Shown here piece after piece: positions 26,650-36,413 of a DNA stretch of 64,000 nt; position 1 is the first letter of the stretch; every line of letters begins with the position of its first letter. Source of the DNA: Algoriphagus chordae (GTDB lineage Bacteria; Bacteroidota; Bacteroidia; Cytophagales; Cyclobacteriaceae); NCBI RefSeq assembly GCF_003254055.1, contig NZ_QKZT01000013.1:89599-153598 (forward strand), in the 5' to 3' direction. Under the pieces are notes generated by a model. It saw nothing but the letters and a program-made list of their open reading frames with translations, made no database searches and was not told where the DNA came from. The position numbers were made by a program, and so were the translations under genes.

Positions 26650-27621
26650 ATGCATCAGGAAAAAATAGCAGACGTAATACAGGAAGTTAAGAAAGTAGTA
26701 GTGGGCCAGGACAGAATGGTCAACAGGCTTTTGATTGGACTTTTCACCAATGGACACATTCTTTTGGAAGGTGTACCGGGCTTGGCGAAGACCTTGACGG
26801 TAAATACCCTTGCCAAAGTGCTTCATCTTGATTTCAATAGAATCCAGTTTACGCCAGATTTGCTTCCAGCGGATTTGATCGGAACGATGATCTACAATCA
26901 GCAGGCAGCAAGTTTCGAAGTGAAGAAGGGTCCGATTTTCTCCAATGTGATTTTGGCGGATGAGGTCAACCGTTCTCCGGCGAAGGTTCAGTCGGCGCTT
27001 TTGGAAGCTATGCAGGAAAAGCAGGTGACTATCGGTGATACTACCTATATGCTAGACAGACCTTTCTTGGTACTTGCTACGCAAAACCCAGTAGATCAGG
27101 AAGGAACATATCCACTTCCAGAAGCACAGGTGGATAGATTCATGATGAAAGTCCATATCGACTACCCGAGCAAGGCGGACGAAATGGAAGTAATGCGAAG
27201 AATGGCGAATATGTCATTTAGTTCGGATGTGAATGCTATACTTTCCAAAGACGAAATTTTTGATATCCGTAATCAGATCAATGCAGTGAAAATGGCTGAG
27301 CCATTGGAGCACTATATTATAGAGTTGGTTTTTGCGACTAGATTCCCAGCGCAGTACGGTCTGAAAGATGAGGCGAAGTACATTCAGTTTGGGGTTTCTC
27401 CTCGTGCCAGTATCAACCTGAACCTTGCAGCCAAGGCTGTTGCTTTCATGGACGGAAGAGATTATGTCCTACCAGAAGACATCAAGGAAATAGCTGAAGA
27501 CGTACTAAATCACCGGATCATTCTAAATTATGAGGCAGAAGCAGATGGAATTAACACGAGAGATTTGGTAAAAATATTCTTAGAGAAAGTTCCGATTAAC
27601 AAAACGGTAACATTGAAATAG
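26650..27621 (+). CDS. MoxR-family AAA+ ATPase
   Basis: Encodes 323 residues, the full length of a MoxR ATPase. Walker A is GVPGLAKT near residue 39; Walker B and the following conserved block read VILADEVNRSPAKVQSALLE; sensor 1 is VLATQNPVDQEGTYPLPEAQ. The C-terminal lid includes FGVSPRASINLNLAAKA. MoxR proteins are chaperone-like ATPases usually encoded with DUF58 and von Willebrand (VWA) proteins for envelope or enzyme maturation. Here the usual downstream DUF58/VWA genes are absent: the gene ends at a terminator. That makes this an isolated copy. Confidence 0.93.
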   Translation: MHQEKIADVIQEVKKVVVGQDRMVNRLLIGLFTNGHILLEGVPGLAKTLTVNTLAKVLHLDFNRIQFTPDLLPADLIGTMIYNQQAASFEVKKGPIFSNVILADEVNRSPAKVQSALLEAMQEKQVTIGDTTYMLDRPFLVLATQNPVDQEGTYPLPEAQVDRFMMKVHIDYPSKADEMEVMRRMANMSFSSDVNAILSKDEIFDIRNQINAVKMAEPLEHYIIELVFATRFPAQYGLKDEAKYIQFGVSPRASINLNLAAKAVAFMDGRDYVLPEDIKEIAEDVLNHRIILNYEAEADGINTRDLVKIFLEKVPINKTVTLK

Positions 27622-27636
27622 TAGCTAATACAGCAC

Positions 27637-27668
27637 AAAAAGGCTTTTCGAAAGAGAAGCCTTTTTTT
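27637..27668 (+). terminator. Terminator after moxR
   Basis: Ten-pair stem AAAAAGGCTT / AAGCCTTTTT (27637-27646 with 27657-27666) plus T run, about 15 bp after the stop. Confidence 0.8.
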
Positions 27669-27808
27669 ATGCCGCTTTTATTATTCCAATATTAAATTCG
27701 GCGCGCTTTAGTAAAAAAAGGATAATTCAGATAATTCTTTTGAGGTAAAAAATTGAGACAGATTTGCATCGTCAAATGAGGCAAAATCATAATCAATTAT
27801 AAATCTCA

Positions 27809-29041
27809 ATGAAAAAGTTTAACAACCTATTTATCTTGTTTGCAGCCCTAGTGATAGGATTCACTAGCTGTATTGATGGTAACGACAAACCTGTAGATCC
27901 AGTTGATCCGGATACTGATGATGTCTTGCTTATAGATTCAAACATTTCTTCTAATACTACTTGGGAGACTGGTAAAACATATGTTCTCGCAGGTAGAATC
28001 GCAGTAACTGCTGGTAATACACTCACTATTCAGCCTGGTGTAATCGTGAAAGGTGAAGTTGGATCTGGATCAAATGCTACTGCATTGATCATCGCTAGAG
28101 GAGCTAAGATCGATGCGCAAGGAACTGCTTCTTCTCCGATCATTTTTACTACTGTAGCGGATGAAATCATGCCAGGAGAAATCGCTTCTCCAAATATTGA
28201 AGCAAATCTTACTGGTCTTTGGGGTGGTCTGATCATCCTAGGTAATGCTAAGGGTTCTTTCGCAGGCGATGTAACTGAAACTCAAATAGAAGGTATCCCA
28301 CCTTCCGATACTAATGGACTTTACGGTGGAACTGATGATGCTGATAACTCTGGTATCCTTAAATACATTTCCATCCGTCACGGTGGTGCTAACATCGGTG
28401 AAGGCAACGAAATCAACGGACTTACACTAGGTGCTGTTGGATCAGGAACAGTAATCGAAAACATTGAAGTAGTAGGTAACCAAGATGATGGAATCGAATG
28501 GTTTGGTGGTACTGTGAATGTGAAAAACGCAATCGTTTGGAATCCAGGTGATGACGGAATGGACACTGACCAAGCTTGGGCTGGTACACTAGATAACTTC
28601 ATCGTAGTTGCTGGCGATGAGACTGATCATACCTTGGAAATCGACGGACCTGAAGGTTCTTACTTAGCTGGCCACACCATGAAAAATGGTTCTATAAAAG
28701 GAAACAATGTCGCTGAATTAGGTGATTTCAGAGATGGAGCTAGAGGCATGTTCGAAAACATTTACTTCTACAACTTCGCTGATCCGGCTACTACTGAGGG
28801 TCGAGGAGATCTATCACTAAGTGGTGACAAAACCTTGGCAACCTTCGCTGATGGCACATTGAAGTTCATGAACCTAGAAGCTACTCTTGCTGAAGGAGTA
28901 TCATTATCACAAGTATTCAAGAACGGTACAGACGAATATGCAACTGCAGTATCTGCCGGAGCTAACACTGTTGGAGCTGATGCTTCAGTATTCGCTGGCT
29001 GGTCTTGGACCTACATTTCTGGAGTAATCTCCGACCTATAA
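27809..29041 (+). CDS. Surface lipoprotein with right-handed beta-helix
   Basis: Encodes 410 residues. A lipoprotein signal with the lipobox cysteine in GFTSCIDG (about residue 21) is followed by a DP-rich linker (KPVDPVDPDTDD). The rest has short repeating turns rich in G, N, D and I/V (GNTLTIQPGVIVKG, LWGGLIILGNAKG, GTVIENIEVVGNQDDGIEWF), typical of a right-handed parallel beta-helix of the pectate-lyase/hemagglutinin-repeat sort. Catalytic residues cannot be assigned. The next gene, 82 bp downstream on the same strand, is a TonB-dependent receptor, so the lipoprotein may be its surface partner in place of a SusD. That pairing is inference from position. Confidence 0.8.
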   Translation: MKKFNNLFILFAALVIGFTSCIDGNDKPVDPVDPDTDDVLLIDSNISSNTTWETGKTYVLAGRIAVTAGNTLTIQPGVIVKGEVGSGSNATALIIARGAKIDAQGTASSPIIFTTVADEIMPGEIASPNIEANLTGLWGGLIILGNAKGSFAGDVTETQIEGIPPSDTNGLYGGTDDADNSGILKYISIRHGGANIGEGNEINGLTLGAVGSGTVIENIEVVGNQDDGIEWFGGTVNVKNAIVWNPGDDGMDTDQAWAGTLDNFIVVAGDETDHTLEIDGPEGSYLAGHTMKNGSIKGNNVAELGDFRDGARGMFENIYFYNFADPATTEGRGDLSLSGDKTLATFADGTLKFMNLEATLAEGVSLSQVFKNGTDEYATAVSAGANTVGADASVFAGWSWTYISGVISDL

Positions 29042-29123
29042 TCACAAACTAATTTGACAGAAGGGAGAAAGAGCTTGCAAGGCAACTTTCTTCCTTCTTT
29101 CAGATTTTACATTCAATTGCTGT

Positions 29124-32027
29124 ATGAAAACTCAATCTTCAAACCCACTCATGAAGAGACTTTCCATTTTGATTCTATTGGTCCTTTCCCAGTTATTAGC
29201 GGGATTTGCATTTGCTCAAAAAGGAACCATCCGTGGAGCAATCTTCGACGAAAAAACAGGTGAACCGCTTTTTGGGGTCTCTGTTTTGGTCAAAGAAACT
29301 TCCACTGGAGCAGTCACTGATTTCGACGGGAAATTCGAAATCCAAGTTGCACCAGGAGCTTACACGCTTCAGGTATCTTATATTTCTTACTCATCAATCG
29401 AACTCACCGGAGTAACGGTGAAGGATGGAGATGTGGAAGTGATTAATGACCTGATGATGGCGGAAGAGGCTTCAGAATTGGAGACAGTGACCATTGCTGC
29501 TTCTGCAATCAGAACTACCGAATCAGCATTGATGTCGGTAAAAAGGAATGCTGCCAATCTTATTGACGGTATCTCTGCAAGTACTTTTAGACAAATCGGT
29601 GACGGTGATGCAGCCTCAGCTGTAAAGCGTGTGACCGGAGTCTCTATCGAAGGAGGCAAATACATTTATGTACGTGGATTGGGTGACCGATACACAAAGA
29701 CCGTCTTGAACGGTGTAGATATTCCAGGACTTGATCCTGACAGAAATACGATCCAAATGGATATTTTTCCTACCAATGTGATCGACAATATTATCGTTTC
29801 TAAATCTTTTACTGCTGAACTTCCTGCTGACTTTACAGGTGGGGTGGTAGATATTGAGACCAAAGATTTTCCTGAAGAAAAAACCATGCGTTTGAGCCTG
29901 AGTGGTGGGATTAATCCTTCTATGCACTTCAATTCAAACTACCTGAAATATGACGGTGGTAAAACCGACTGGTTAGGTTTTGACGACGGAACAAGAGCCA
30001 TCCCAACTGAAGGCTATGCCGTTATCCCGCAGTACGGCGATGTGGTGGGAAATCCAAATGGTCCTTTGGGCTTACAATACCAAGATATCTTGGGGAGCTT
30101 CAATAAAACACTTGGAGGCTATAGATCAAACAGTCTGATGGATATGGGTGTTAGCTTTTCCCTAGGCAACCAGATTGCAAGATCAAAAGCAACTTGGGGT
30201 TATAATTTTGCGGTGACCTATAAGAATGAGACGGAGTTTTTCCAAGATGCAGAATACAATCTGTATGCAAAGCCTAGAGATGTCAAAGAAAATGAACTTG
30301 AGGCATTGGAAAGACAGCGAGGTGACTACGGCGTCAATAATGTGCTATTGGGTGGACTTGCAGGTATCGCATTGAAAACAGATAATTCTAAGTTCAAATT
30401 GAATTTGATGCATCTTCAAAATGGAGAATCCAAAGCTGGTCAGTTTAACTTTATCAACACCAATCTGGGTGCAAACTTTGAAGCGACACAATACAACTTG
30501 GAATATAGCCAGAGAGGCCTAACAAGTATTCTTTTGGGAGGTACGCACTACCTTAATGGGAGAGATTGGGAAGTCAATTGGAAAATTGCACCTACAAGAT
30601 CTACCATTTCTGATCCAGATATTAGATTCACTAGATTCAGAGAACCGACCAATACGGTTTCCACAGAAGTAGGTCTGCCAGCCAGAATCTGGAGAGACTT
30701 GAAGGAATACAGTATAGTAGGTAAACTGGATGTGACGCGTGGTATTTCGTTATTCTCCAGAGAAGGAAAAGTGAGGTTTGGTGGAAACTATGTGTTCAAA
30801 CAACGTGATTTCAATATCCAAAGCTTCCAGTTTGCGACGGGAAACACCGTGTTCACAGGAGATCCCAATGAAATTTTGGATGATGAAAACTTATTCGCTG
30901 CTGACAATAGAAATGGCGTACGATACAATGCCGATTTCATCCCTATCAATGCAAATGAATACCAATCCATCGCGACTAATTTCGCTGGATACGGATCTAT
31001 AGAAGCTAACCCTGCTCATAACCTAAAAGCAATTGTAGGTTTGCGTGTAGAGAAATTCAATCAATACTATACTGGAACAAACCAGACAGGTACGATCGAT
31101 TATGATTTGGTGGAAATGCTGGATGACTTAGACTTCTTCCCTACAATCAACCTGATCTATAATCTTCACGAAAAGCAGAATCTTAGATTCTCAGCGTCAC
31201 GAACTATCGCGAGACCTTCCTTTAAAGAGCTTTCCTACGCGGAGATACTTGATCCGATCACAGGCAGAACATTCATTGGAGGACTTTATCCTGAGACTAC
31301 CAATGGGGGAACTGAAGTCCTTTGGGACGGAAATTTAGTATCCACTCGGGTAAATAACTTTGACTTGAGATGGGAAGCCTTCCAGGATAGAGGACAGATG
31401 TTTTCAGTAAGTGCATTCTACAAAACTTTTGAAAAGCCTATCGAAATGGTTCAGTTCCTTTCGGATCCAGGGACTTTCCAGCCAAGAAATGTGGGTGATG
31501 GAACTGTGGCCGGTTTGGAATTTGAGTTCAGAAAATCATTGAAATTCATCGCGCCAGCATTTGAGAATTTCAACTGGAACACCAATGTGACTATCACGAG
31601 ATCTCAGATTGAAATGTCTGAGTCTGAGTATAGATCAAGACAATTGACAGCTAGAGAAGGTCAGGAGATTAAGGATACACGAGATATGGCAGGACAAGCT
31701 CCTTACTTAATCAATACTGGTTTGAGTTATAATAACTATGCGACAGGTTGGGAAGTAGGCATGTTCTACAACGTACAAGGTTCATCCTTGCAGTATGTAG
31801 GCTTTGGCAACAGAACGGATACTTATTCTGTACCATTCAATAGCTTAAACTTCAATTTGAACAAAACATTTGGTGCTGATGAGCGCTTGCAGGCTGGTTT
31901 TGGTGTACAAAACATCCTGAATTCTAAGAAAGAATATGTGTATAAGTCGTATGAAGCAGAAGACCAGATCTTCAGCAGTCTTTCGCCAGGTACTAAAATC
32001 AACTTTAAATTAGCTTTCTCTTTCTAA
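29124..32027 (+). CDS. TonB-dependent receptor with CarboxypepD_reg-like domain
   Basis: Encodes 967 residues. A signal peptide ends at FAFAQ (about residue 32); a second ATG nine codons in is an alternative start. A CarboxypepD_reg-like domain follows (GTIRGAIFDEKTGEPLFGVS), then a plug domain with GVSIEGGKYIYVRGLGDRYT and VIDNIIVSKSFTAELPADFT, and a beta-barrel to the C-terminal aromatic strand (INFKLAFSF). The SusC hinge motif is absent, so this is an ordinary TonB receptor of the OmpA/CirA-like type. It imports an unknown ligand across the outer membrane, probably with the preceding beta-helix lipoprotein. Confidence 0.93.
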   Translation: MKTQSSNPLMKRLSILILLVLSQLLAGFAFAQKGTIRGAIFDEKTGEPLFGVSVLVKETSTGAVTDFDGKFEIQVAPGAYTLQVSYISYSSIELTGVTVKDGDVEVINDLMMAEEASELETVTIAASAIRTTESALMSVKRNAANLIDGISASTFRQIGDGDAASAVKRVTGVSIEGGKYIYVRGLGDRYTKTVLNGVDIPGLDPDRNTIQMDIFPTNVIDNIIVSKSFTAELPADFTGGVVDIETKDFPEEKTMRLSLSGGINPSMHFNSNYLKYDGGKTDWLGFDDGTRAIPTEGYAVIPQYGDVVGNPNGPLGLQYQDILGSFNKTLGGYRSNSLMDMGVSFSLGNQIARSKATWGYNFAVTYKNETEFFQDAEYNLYAKPRDVKENELEALERQRGDYGVNNVLLGGLAGIALKTDNSKFKLNLMHLQNGESKAGQFNFINTNLGANFEATQYNLEYSQRGLTSILLGGTHYLNGRDWEVNWKIAPTRSTISDPDIRFTRFREPTNTVSTEVGLPARIWRDLKEYSIVGKLDVTRGISLFSREGKVRFGGNYVFKQRDFNIQSFQFATGNTVFTGDPNEILDDENLFAADNRNGVRYNADFIPINANEYQSIATNFAGYGSIEANPAHNLKAIVGLRVEKFNQYYTGTNQTGTIDYDLVEMLDDLDFFPTINLIYNLHEKQNLRFSASRTIARPSFKELSYAEILDPITGRTFIGGLYPETTNGGTEVLWDGNLVSTRVNNFDLRWEAFQDRGQMFSVSAFYKTFEKPIEMVQFLSDPGTFQPRNVGDGTVAGLEFEFRKSLKFIAPAFENFNWNTNVTITRSQIEMSESEYRSRQLTAREGQEIKDTRDMAGQAPYLINTGLSYNNYATGWEVGMFYNVQGSSLQYVGFGNRTDTYSVPFNSLNFNLNKTFGADERLQAGFGVQNILNSKKEYVYKSYEAEDQIFSSLSPGTKINFKLAFSF

Positions 32028-32158
32028 GGGAATGATCTAAGCTTTCCCCGCTGATTTTCGCTGCAAGATTATAGTGCTTATTTGATGATAGAAATTTAAA
32101 GATCTTCATCAGGTATGGCAGCTTGTCAGCAGAAATCAGCGGGTAATGCAATTCTTCT

Positions 32159-33259
32159 TTAGCTCGCTGGGTAAGAATCAATTAAGATATCCACAATTCG
32201 CTCAGCCGTTTTTCCATCCCAAAGTGGAATTCCTTGGTATTGTTTCCAGTCTCCTGTCATTATTTTTTTGAGGTACGGCTTTAGTTTGGCAGGATCAGTA
32301 CCTACCAGTTCATTGGTTCCTAGGTGAATGGTTTCTGCTCGCTCGGTATTGTCACGAAGCGTGATACAAGGCACATTCATCACCGAAGCTTCCTCAGTAA
32401 TCCCTCCAGAGTCGGTAATGACTCCTTTCGCATTTTTCACGAGGTAATTGAACTCTAAATAGCCCAAAGGGTCGCTCATCAGTAGATTGGGAGCATCAAT
32501 ACCTAGTGATTGCAGGTTTTTGGCAGTCCTAGGATGTACGGGAAAAATAATCGGTAGACCTTCTGTGCCCTCTAGGATAGCGTCGATCATGGCTTTGAGT
32601 TTATGCTCTTGATCTACATTCGCTGGGCGATGCATAGTCATGACGAAGTATTTCCCTTTTTCCAAGTTCTCGAATATCGCTCCTTCAGGTTTTTTGAACC
32701 TAGGCATTTGAGCCTTCAGGGTGTCGATCATGGTATTGCCAACGAAATGTATTTTTTCCTCAGCAAAACCACTTTTCCGAAGGTTGGTATTCGCGATTTC
32801 TGAAGTGGTGAAAAAATGATCTGTGATGCTGTCGGTTACCATTCGGTTGATTTCTTCAGGCATGGAAAGATCGCCAGAGCGAATTCCCCCCTCTACATGG
32901 GCAACGTCGATCTGTAGTTTTTTGGCAGCAATGGAGCAGGAAAGTGTACTGGTGACATCACCTACAACCAATACAAGGTCGGGACGATTTTCCATTAGCT
33001 CCTTTTCAAAAGCAACCATGATCGCAGCCGTTTGCTCAGCCTGGGTGCCACCACCACCACCTAAGTTGGCATTTGGTTCAGGGATATTCAGTTGCTCAAA
33101 AAAGTCACCTGACATCTTTTTATCATAATGCTGACCAGTATGAACTAGCCTGAATTTAACCGGAACTCCTTCCTGCTGCTTTTTGATAAATTGATGAATG
33201 ATCGGTGCGATTTTCATGAAATTTGGTCGTGCACCTGCGACAATAGTAAAAGTAGCCAT
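32159..33259 (-). CDS. wecB: UDP-N-acetylglucosamine 2-epimerase (non-hydrolysing)
   Basis: Encodes 366 residues, the usual length. Family motifs are in order: VAGARPNFMKIAPI at the N-terminus, HTGQHYD, VVGDVTSTLS, HVEGGIRSGDLSMPEE, MHRPANVD, and the UDP-binding DSGGITEEASVMNVP. It interconverts UDP-GlcNAc and UDP-ManNAc in the cytoplasm for surface polysaccharide synthesis. An unusual run of five glycines (NLGGGGGTQAEQ) sits in an otherwise conserved loop, and the sequence supports it. The gene stands alone but near a Wzi-like capsule gene. A -7 box TATTTTTG lies just upstream. Confidence 0.94.
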   Translation of the reverse strand: MATFTIVAGARPNFMKIAPIIHQFIKKQQEGVPVKFRLVHTGQHYDKKMSGDFFEQLNIPEPNANLGGGGGTQAEQTAAIMVAFEKELMENRPDLVLVVGDVTSTLSCSIAAKKLQIDVAHVEGGIRSGDLSMPEEINRMVTDSITDHFFTTSEIANTNLRKSGFAEEKIHFVGNTMIDTLKAQMPRFKKPEGAIFENLEKGKYFVMTMHRPANVDQEHKLKAMIDAILEGTEGLPIIFPVHPRTAKNLQSLGIDAPNLLMSDPLGYLEFNYLVKNAKGVITDSGGITEEASVMNVPCITLRDNTERAETIHLGTNELVGTDPAKLKPYLKKIMTGDWKQYQGIPLWDGKTAERIVDILIDSYPAS

Positions 33260-33280
33260 AGCTTGTTTTTATATTCAGCC

Positions 33281-33288
33281 CAAAAATA
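33281..33288 (-). promoter_or_regulatory. -7 box (TATTTTTG) for wecB
   Basis: On the minus strand TATTTTTG matches TAnnTTTG exactly and lies 21 bp before the wecB ATG, giving a leader of roughly 18 nt. No clear -33 partner was found. Confidence 0.4.
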
Positions 33289-33397
33289 GCAAATCCTTTT
33301 GGAGGCATTGGTTAAAAATAGCGTTCTTTTGGTAAGTCTGGTTTGGCTCCTTTTTTGTTTCTTTGCAGGGTTATATTTTCTTAACTAACTGAATTTG

Positions 33398-34063
33398 ATG
33401 GATTGCAATATTTGGTCAAAGGGAGTGAAAGCCCTTTTACTGCTAATGACCGCAGCTTCACTTTTCTCTTGCACAGATACGCTGGAGTCAGATGTGGTAG
33501 TCTACTCCAATGATTTTTCTGATTTAGATCTACAAGGATTTGAAAATGGGAGATTTCTGGTTTTTGAGAATGATACTGTAGTAGGTTATTATCATAATGA
33601 AGAATTAGCAGTCAATCTATCGGATATGCCTGCTCATAACCTATTGAAGGTGACTTTAGAAATTTTGATTCACGATACTTGGGATGGAAATACCTCGGAT
33701 GGAGTGTCTGGTCCAGACCAGTGGTTTTTTGGAATAGATAATGAAGAGGTCTTTAGGACTTCTTTCTCAAACTCTCCTTGTGAATCTACCTATTGTCTTT
33801 ATCAGTCCTATCCTGATTCTTTCTCCCAAACAAATAAGCCTAAAACCGGAGCGATACAAACCAATATGCCAGGTCTCTGCATATTTGGCACCGTACCTAA
33901 TTATACCACACGATACAGTATCTCCAAAATAGTGGAGCATAGTAAGTCTAGCACAAGAATTTACATGAATTCAGATTTGGTCGCTACCAATTCTCCTGAT
34001 CCCAAATGTGATGAATCATGGTCTCTAGCTAAAATAACTGTTGAAGCCCTTATCTTGAAATGA
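33398..34063 (+). CDS. Lipoprotein of unknown function coupled to the Wzi-like gene
   Basis: Encodes 221 residues from the ATG at 33398 (a TTG one codon upstream is also open). A lipoprotein signal with lipobox LFSCTD places the cysteine near residue 25. The mature part is beta-rich with many aromatic and acidic residues (DTWDGNTSDGVSGPDQWFFG) and a pair of close cysteines (SPCESTYC), which fits a concanavalin-like or jelly-roll fold, though no family is recognised. Its stop overlaps the start of the Wzi-like gene (ATGA), so the two are translationally coupled and probably act together at the cell surface. Confidence 0.75.
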   Translation: MDCNIWSKGVKALLLLMTAASLFSCTDTLESDVVVYSNDFSDLDLQGFENGRFLVFENDTVVGYYHNEELAVNLSDMPAHNLLKVTLEILIHDTWDGNTSDGVSGPDQWFFGIDNEEVFRTSFSNSPCESTYCLYQSYPDSFSQTNKPKTGAIQTNMPGLCIFGTVPNYTTRYSISKIVEHSKSSTRIYMNSDLVATNSPDPKCDESWSLAKITVEALILK

Positions 34064-35772
34064 GCATGATGAAGAAAAGGAAATTTTTGAATAGCTGTAT
34101 TGGTGCTTCGTTGCTATTCCTTCTAGTGGGTCATCTTTCGTTGGCGCAGACAGTGCCCGTGGGAACTCCAGTATTGGATGATTACCTGCGACGAGCGCAA
34201 TTGATCGGGGATGTGGATTCTTCTTCATCTTTTATGATCCGACCACTTTATCCAGCTCAGGCCTTCGGAATCAAATATGGTTTTGACCTAGATAGCTCTG
34301 TGGTGGATATGGATCGCTCAAAATTCAACAGAGTTTTTGGCAAGGATAATAAAGGGGAGTTTTTGCTGATGCCGGCGGTAGCTAAGTTTCAATACAATTC
34401 CACCTATGCTTTTGGTGTCAACGATGGGGCTTTTATTCCCAATCGAGGTATCCAGACCATCATCAGTCCAGGAGCATTTTTGAATTATGGGTCGTTTAGT
34501 GTACAATTTCAGCCAGAACTGTTGATCGCTCAAAACCAAGATTACTTGGGATATCCGATAGAGCATCAGTTGAGTATTCTGTACTATTATGATTACATGA
34601 ATAGAATTGATATGCCAGAGAGATTTGGTAGCAGTTCCTATTCACAATTTTATTTGGGGCAATCTAGTATTCGTTACAATTTCAAGGAGTACTCCTTTGG
34701 AATTTCTTCCGAAAACTTGTGGTGGGGCCCTGGAAGAAGGAATTCTCTTTTGCTTGGAAACAATGCACCGGGATTTATTCACCTGACGGCAAATACCCGC
34801 AAGCCTGTGGAAACCAAAATTGGTTCTTTTGAGGGACAGGTAATTGGTGGTTTCTTGAAATCTTCGGGGTTCTTACCTCCTTGGCCTGATTACCGAATTC
34901 AAGAAAACAATGTGCTTATCCCAAAGCCAGAAGATAATAAGCGCTTTTTGTCAGGATTGATTTTGACTTATCAGCCTAAATGGGTGCCAGGACTTTTTCT
35001 AGGATATGGATCTACCAGTCAGATTTACCAGCATGATATTTCTGGACTGGGTGATATACTCCCTATTTTCAATGGAAGGAAAAAAGCACAGAATATTGTA
35101 GATCCAACTCAAGAAAAAAGACAGCAGTTTAGCTCTGGATTTTTCAGATGGATGAGTCCCAAAGGTCGCTTTGAATTCTATGGAGAATATGGAACTCGTG
35201 ACAATGACCGTACGCTCAATGATTTTATGATTACGCCAGAGTCAGGAAGAGCCTTTACTTTTGGGTTTTCGCACCTGATGAGCTTGAAAAAACCAGGTCA
35301 TTTCTTACAGATCAGCTCGGAAATGACTCAAACGGGTCAAACTATACGGGATGATATTCGAGCACTTAAGACATGGTACATTCACGAGCATGTAGTGGAC
35401 GGTTATACACACAATGGTCAGGTACTTGGAGCAGGCAATGGCCCAGCCAGTAACGTGATCTTTTTGGAATTTGCCTGGGTGCATGACATGAATAGAATTG
35501 GCTTCCAAATGGAGCGAATAGTCTACAACAATGATTACTATTACTATAGATATGAGGCGTCCAAGGACTGGAGAAATAAGTATGTGGATCTTGTGCCTTC
35601 ATTGATAGGTGATTGGAAATTTGGGAATATTTTGCTGAATGCTCGTTTGCAATACGTGAATACCTTGAATTACAAATGGTACTTGGAAAATAATCCAGAT
35701 CAGTATTTCGTGCCTGGCTACGATCGCAAGAACTTCGTAGGACAAGTTGGCGTAGCGTATATTTTCCAATAG
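34060..35772 (+). CDS. Wzi-like capsule assembly outer-membrane protein
   Basis: Encodes 570 residues with a signal peptide (HLSLAQ, about residue 30) and a beta-barrel composition. The segment QSSIRYNFKEYSFGISSENL, followed by WWGPGRRNSLLLGNNAPGF, matches the conserved core of Wzi-type proteins, outer-membrane lectin-like barrels that anchor capsular polysaccharide. The start could also be the third or fourth residue (MMKKRK). It overlaps the upstream lipoprotein gene by 4 bp and is followed 18 bp later by a SlyD-like isomerase. The presence of wecB nearby fits a surface polysaccharide role. Confidence 0.82.
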   Translation: MSMMKKRKFLNSCIGASLLFLLVGHLSLAQTVPVGTPVLDDYLRRAQLIGDVDSSSSFMIRPLYPAQAFGIKYGFDLDSSVVDMDRSKFNRVFGKDNKGEFLLMPAVAKFQYNSTYAFGVNDGAFIPNRGIQTIISPGAFLNYGSFSVQFQPELLIAQNQDYLGYPIEHQLSILYYYDYMNRIDMPERFGSSSYSQFYLGQSSIRYNFKEYSFGISSENLWWGPGRRNSLLLGNNAPGFIHLTANTRKPVETKIGSFEGQVIGGFLKSSGFLPPWPDYRIQENNVLIPKPEDNKRFLSGLILTYQPKWVPGLFLGYGSTSQIYQHDISGLGDILPIFNGRKKAQNIVDPTQEKRQQFSSGFFRWMSPKGRFEFYGEYGTRDNDRTLNDFMITPESGRAFTFGFSHLMSLKKPGHFLQISSEMTQTGQTIRDDIRALKTWYIHEHVVDGYTHNGQVLGAGNGPASNVIFLEFAWVHDMNRIGFQMERIVYNNDYYYYRYEASKDWRNKYVDLVPSLIGDWKFGNILLNARLQYVNTLNYKWYLENNPDQYFVPGYDRKNFVGQVGVAYIFQ

Positions 35773-35790
35773 AGATTAGAACATAGATAT

Positions 35791-36306
35791 ATGAAAGTAG
35801 ATAAGAATACTGTGGTAGCAGTTTGCTATGACCTGAAGGTAGATGATGGTGAGACAGGAATGGTTGCTTATGAAACTGTCCCTGAGGATAAACCATTTTA
35901 CTTTCTATTTAATGCTGGAGAGGTGTTTCCAAAGTTTGAAGCTGCCTTGTTAGGTAAGTCTGCCGGTGATGCATTTACGGCGGATCTTGGTTTTGACGAG
36001 GCCTATGGGGATTATATGGAGGAGAAAAAGACCGTTATTCCAAAAGCTAATTTCAAGGAGAACGGGAAGATAAATAAAGATATCCTTCGTGTGGGAAATG
36101 TGATTCCAATGCAAGACAATAAGGGGGGACAGATTCGGGGAGAGATTACCAAAATTGATTATACGGGAGTTCATATGGACTTCAATCCACCACTAGCTGG
36201 CTATGATTTGTCATTTGAGGGCAAAATCATTGCAGTGCGAGAAGCTCTGCCCGAAGAACTTGAACATGGTCATGCACATGGTCCAGATGGACATCACCAC
36301 CACTAA
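35791..36306 (+). CDS. SlyD-like FKBP peptidyl-prolyl isomerase with His-rich tail
   Basis: Encodes 171 residues. The FKBP part opens with NTVVAVCYDLKVDDGETG and holds the IF (insert-in-flap) region after FEAALLGKSAGDAFTADLG, as in SlyD. The tail ends HGHAHGPDGHHHH, a metal-binding extension like that of SlyD, which can deliver nickel. It acts in the cytoplasm as a folding helper. There is no signal peptide. It follows the Wzi-like gene by 18 bp and ends at a hairpin terminator, so it may be the last gene of that operon. Confidence 0.88.
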   Translation: MKVDKNTVVAVCYDLKVDDGETGMVAYETVPEDKPFYFLFNAGEVFPKFEAALLGKSAGDAFTADLGFDEAYGDYMEEKKTVIPKANFKENGKINKDILRVGNVIPMQDNKGGQIRGEITKIDYTGVHMDFNPPLAGYDLSFEGKIIAVREALPEELEHGHAHGPDGHHHH

Positions 36307-36315
36307 TTGACTTTT

Positions 36316-36344
36316 ATGCCCTGTTCTTAGAATAGGGCATTTTT
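36316..36344 (+). terminator. Terminator after the slyD-like gene
   Basis: Ten-pair stem ATGCCCTGTT / AATAGGGCAT with a 5-nt loop and T residues, 9 bp after the stop. Confidence 0.8.
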
Positions 36345-36413
36345 CGTTTAGTAATTAGCATAGTATTGAGTTTGCAATTCTTTTTGGCAATGAGGAAGAA
36401 TATTGTTCTGCTT

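Noticed and set aside
35366..35896. 176-residue minus-strand frame
   Set aside because: Spans the ends of two plus-strand genes (Wzi-like and SlyD-like), both strongly supported; no motif.
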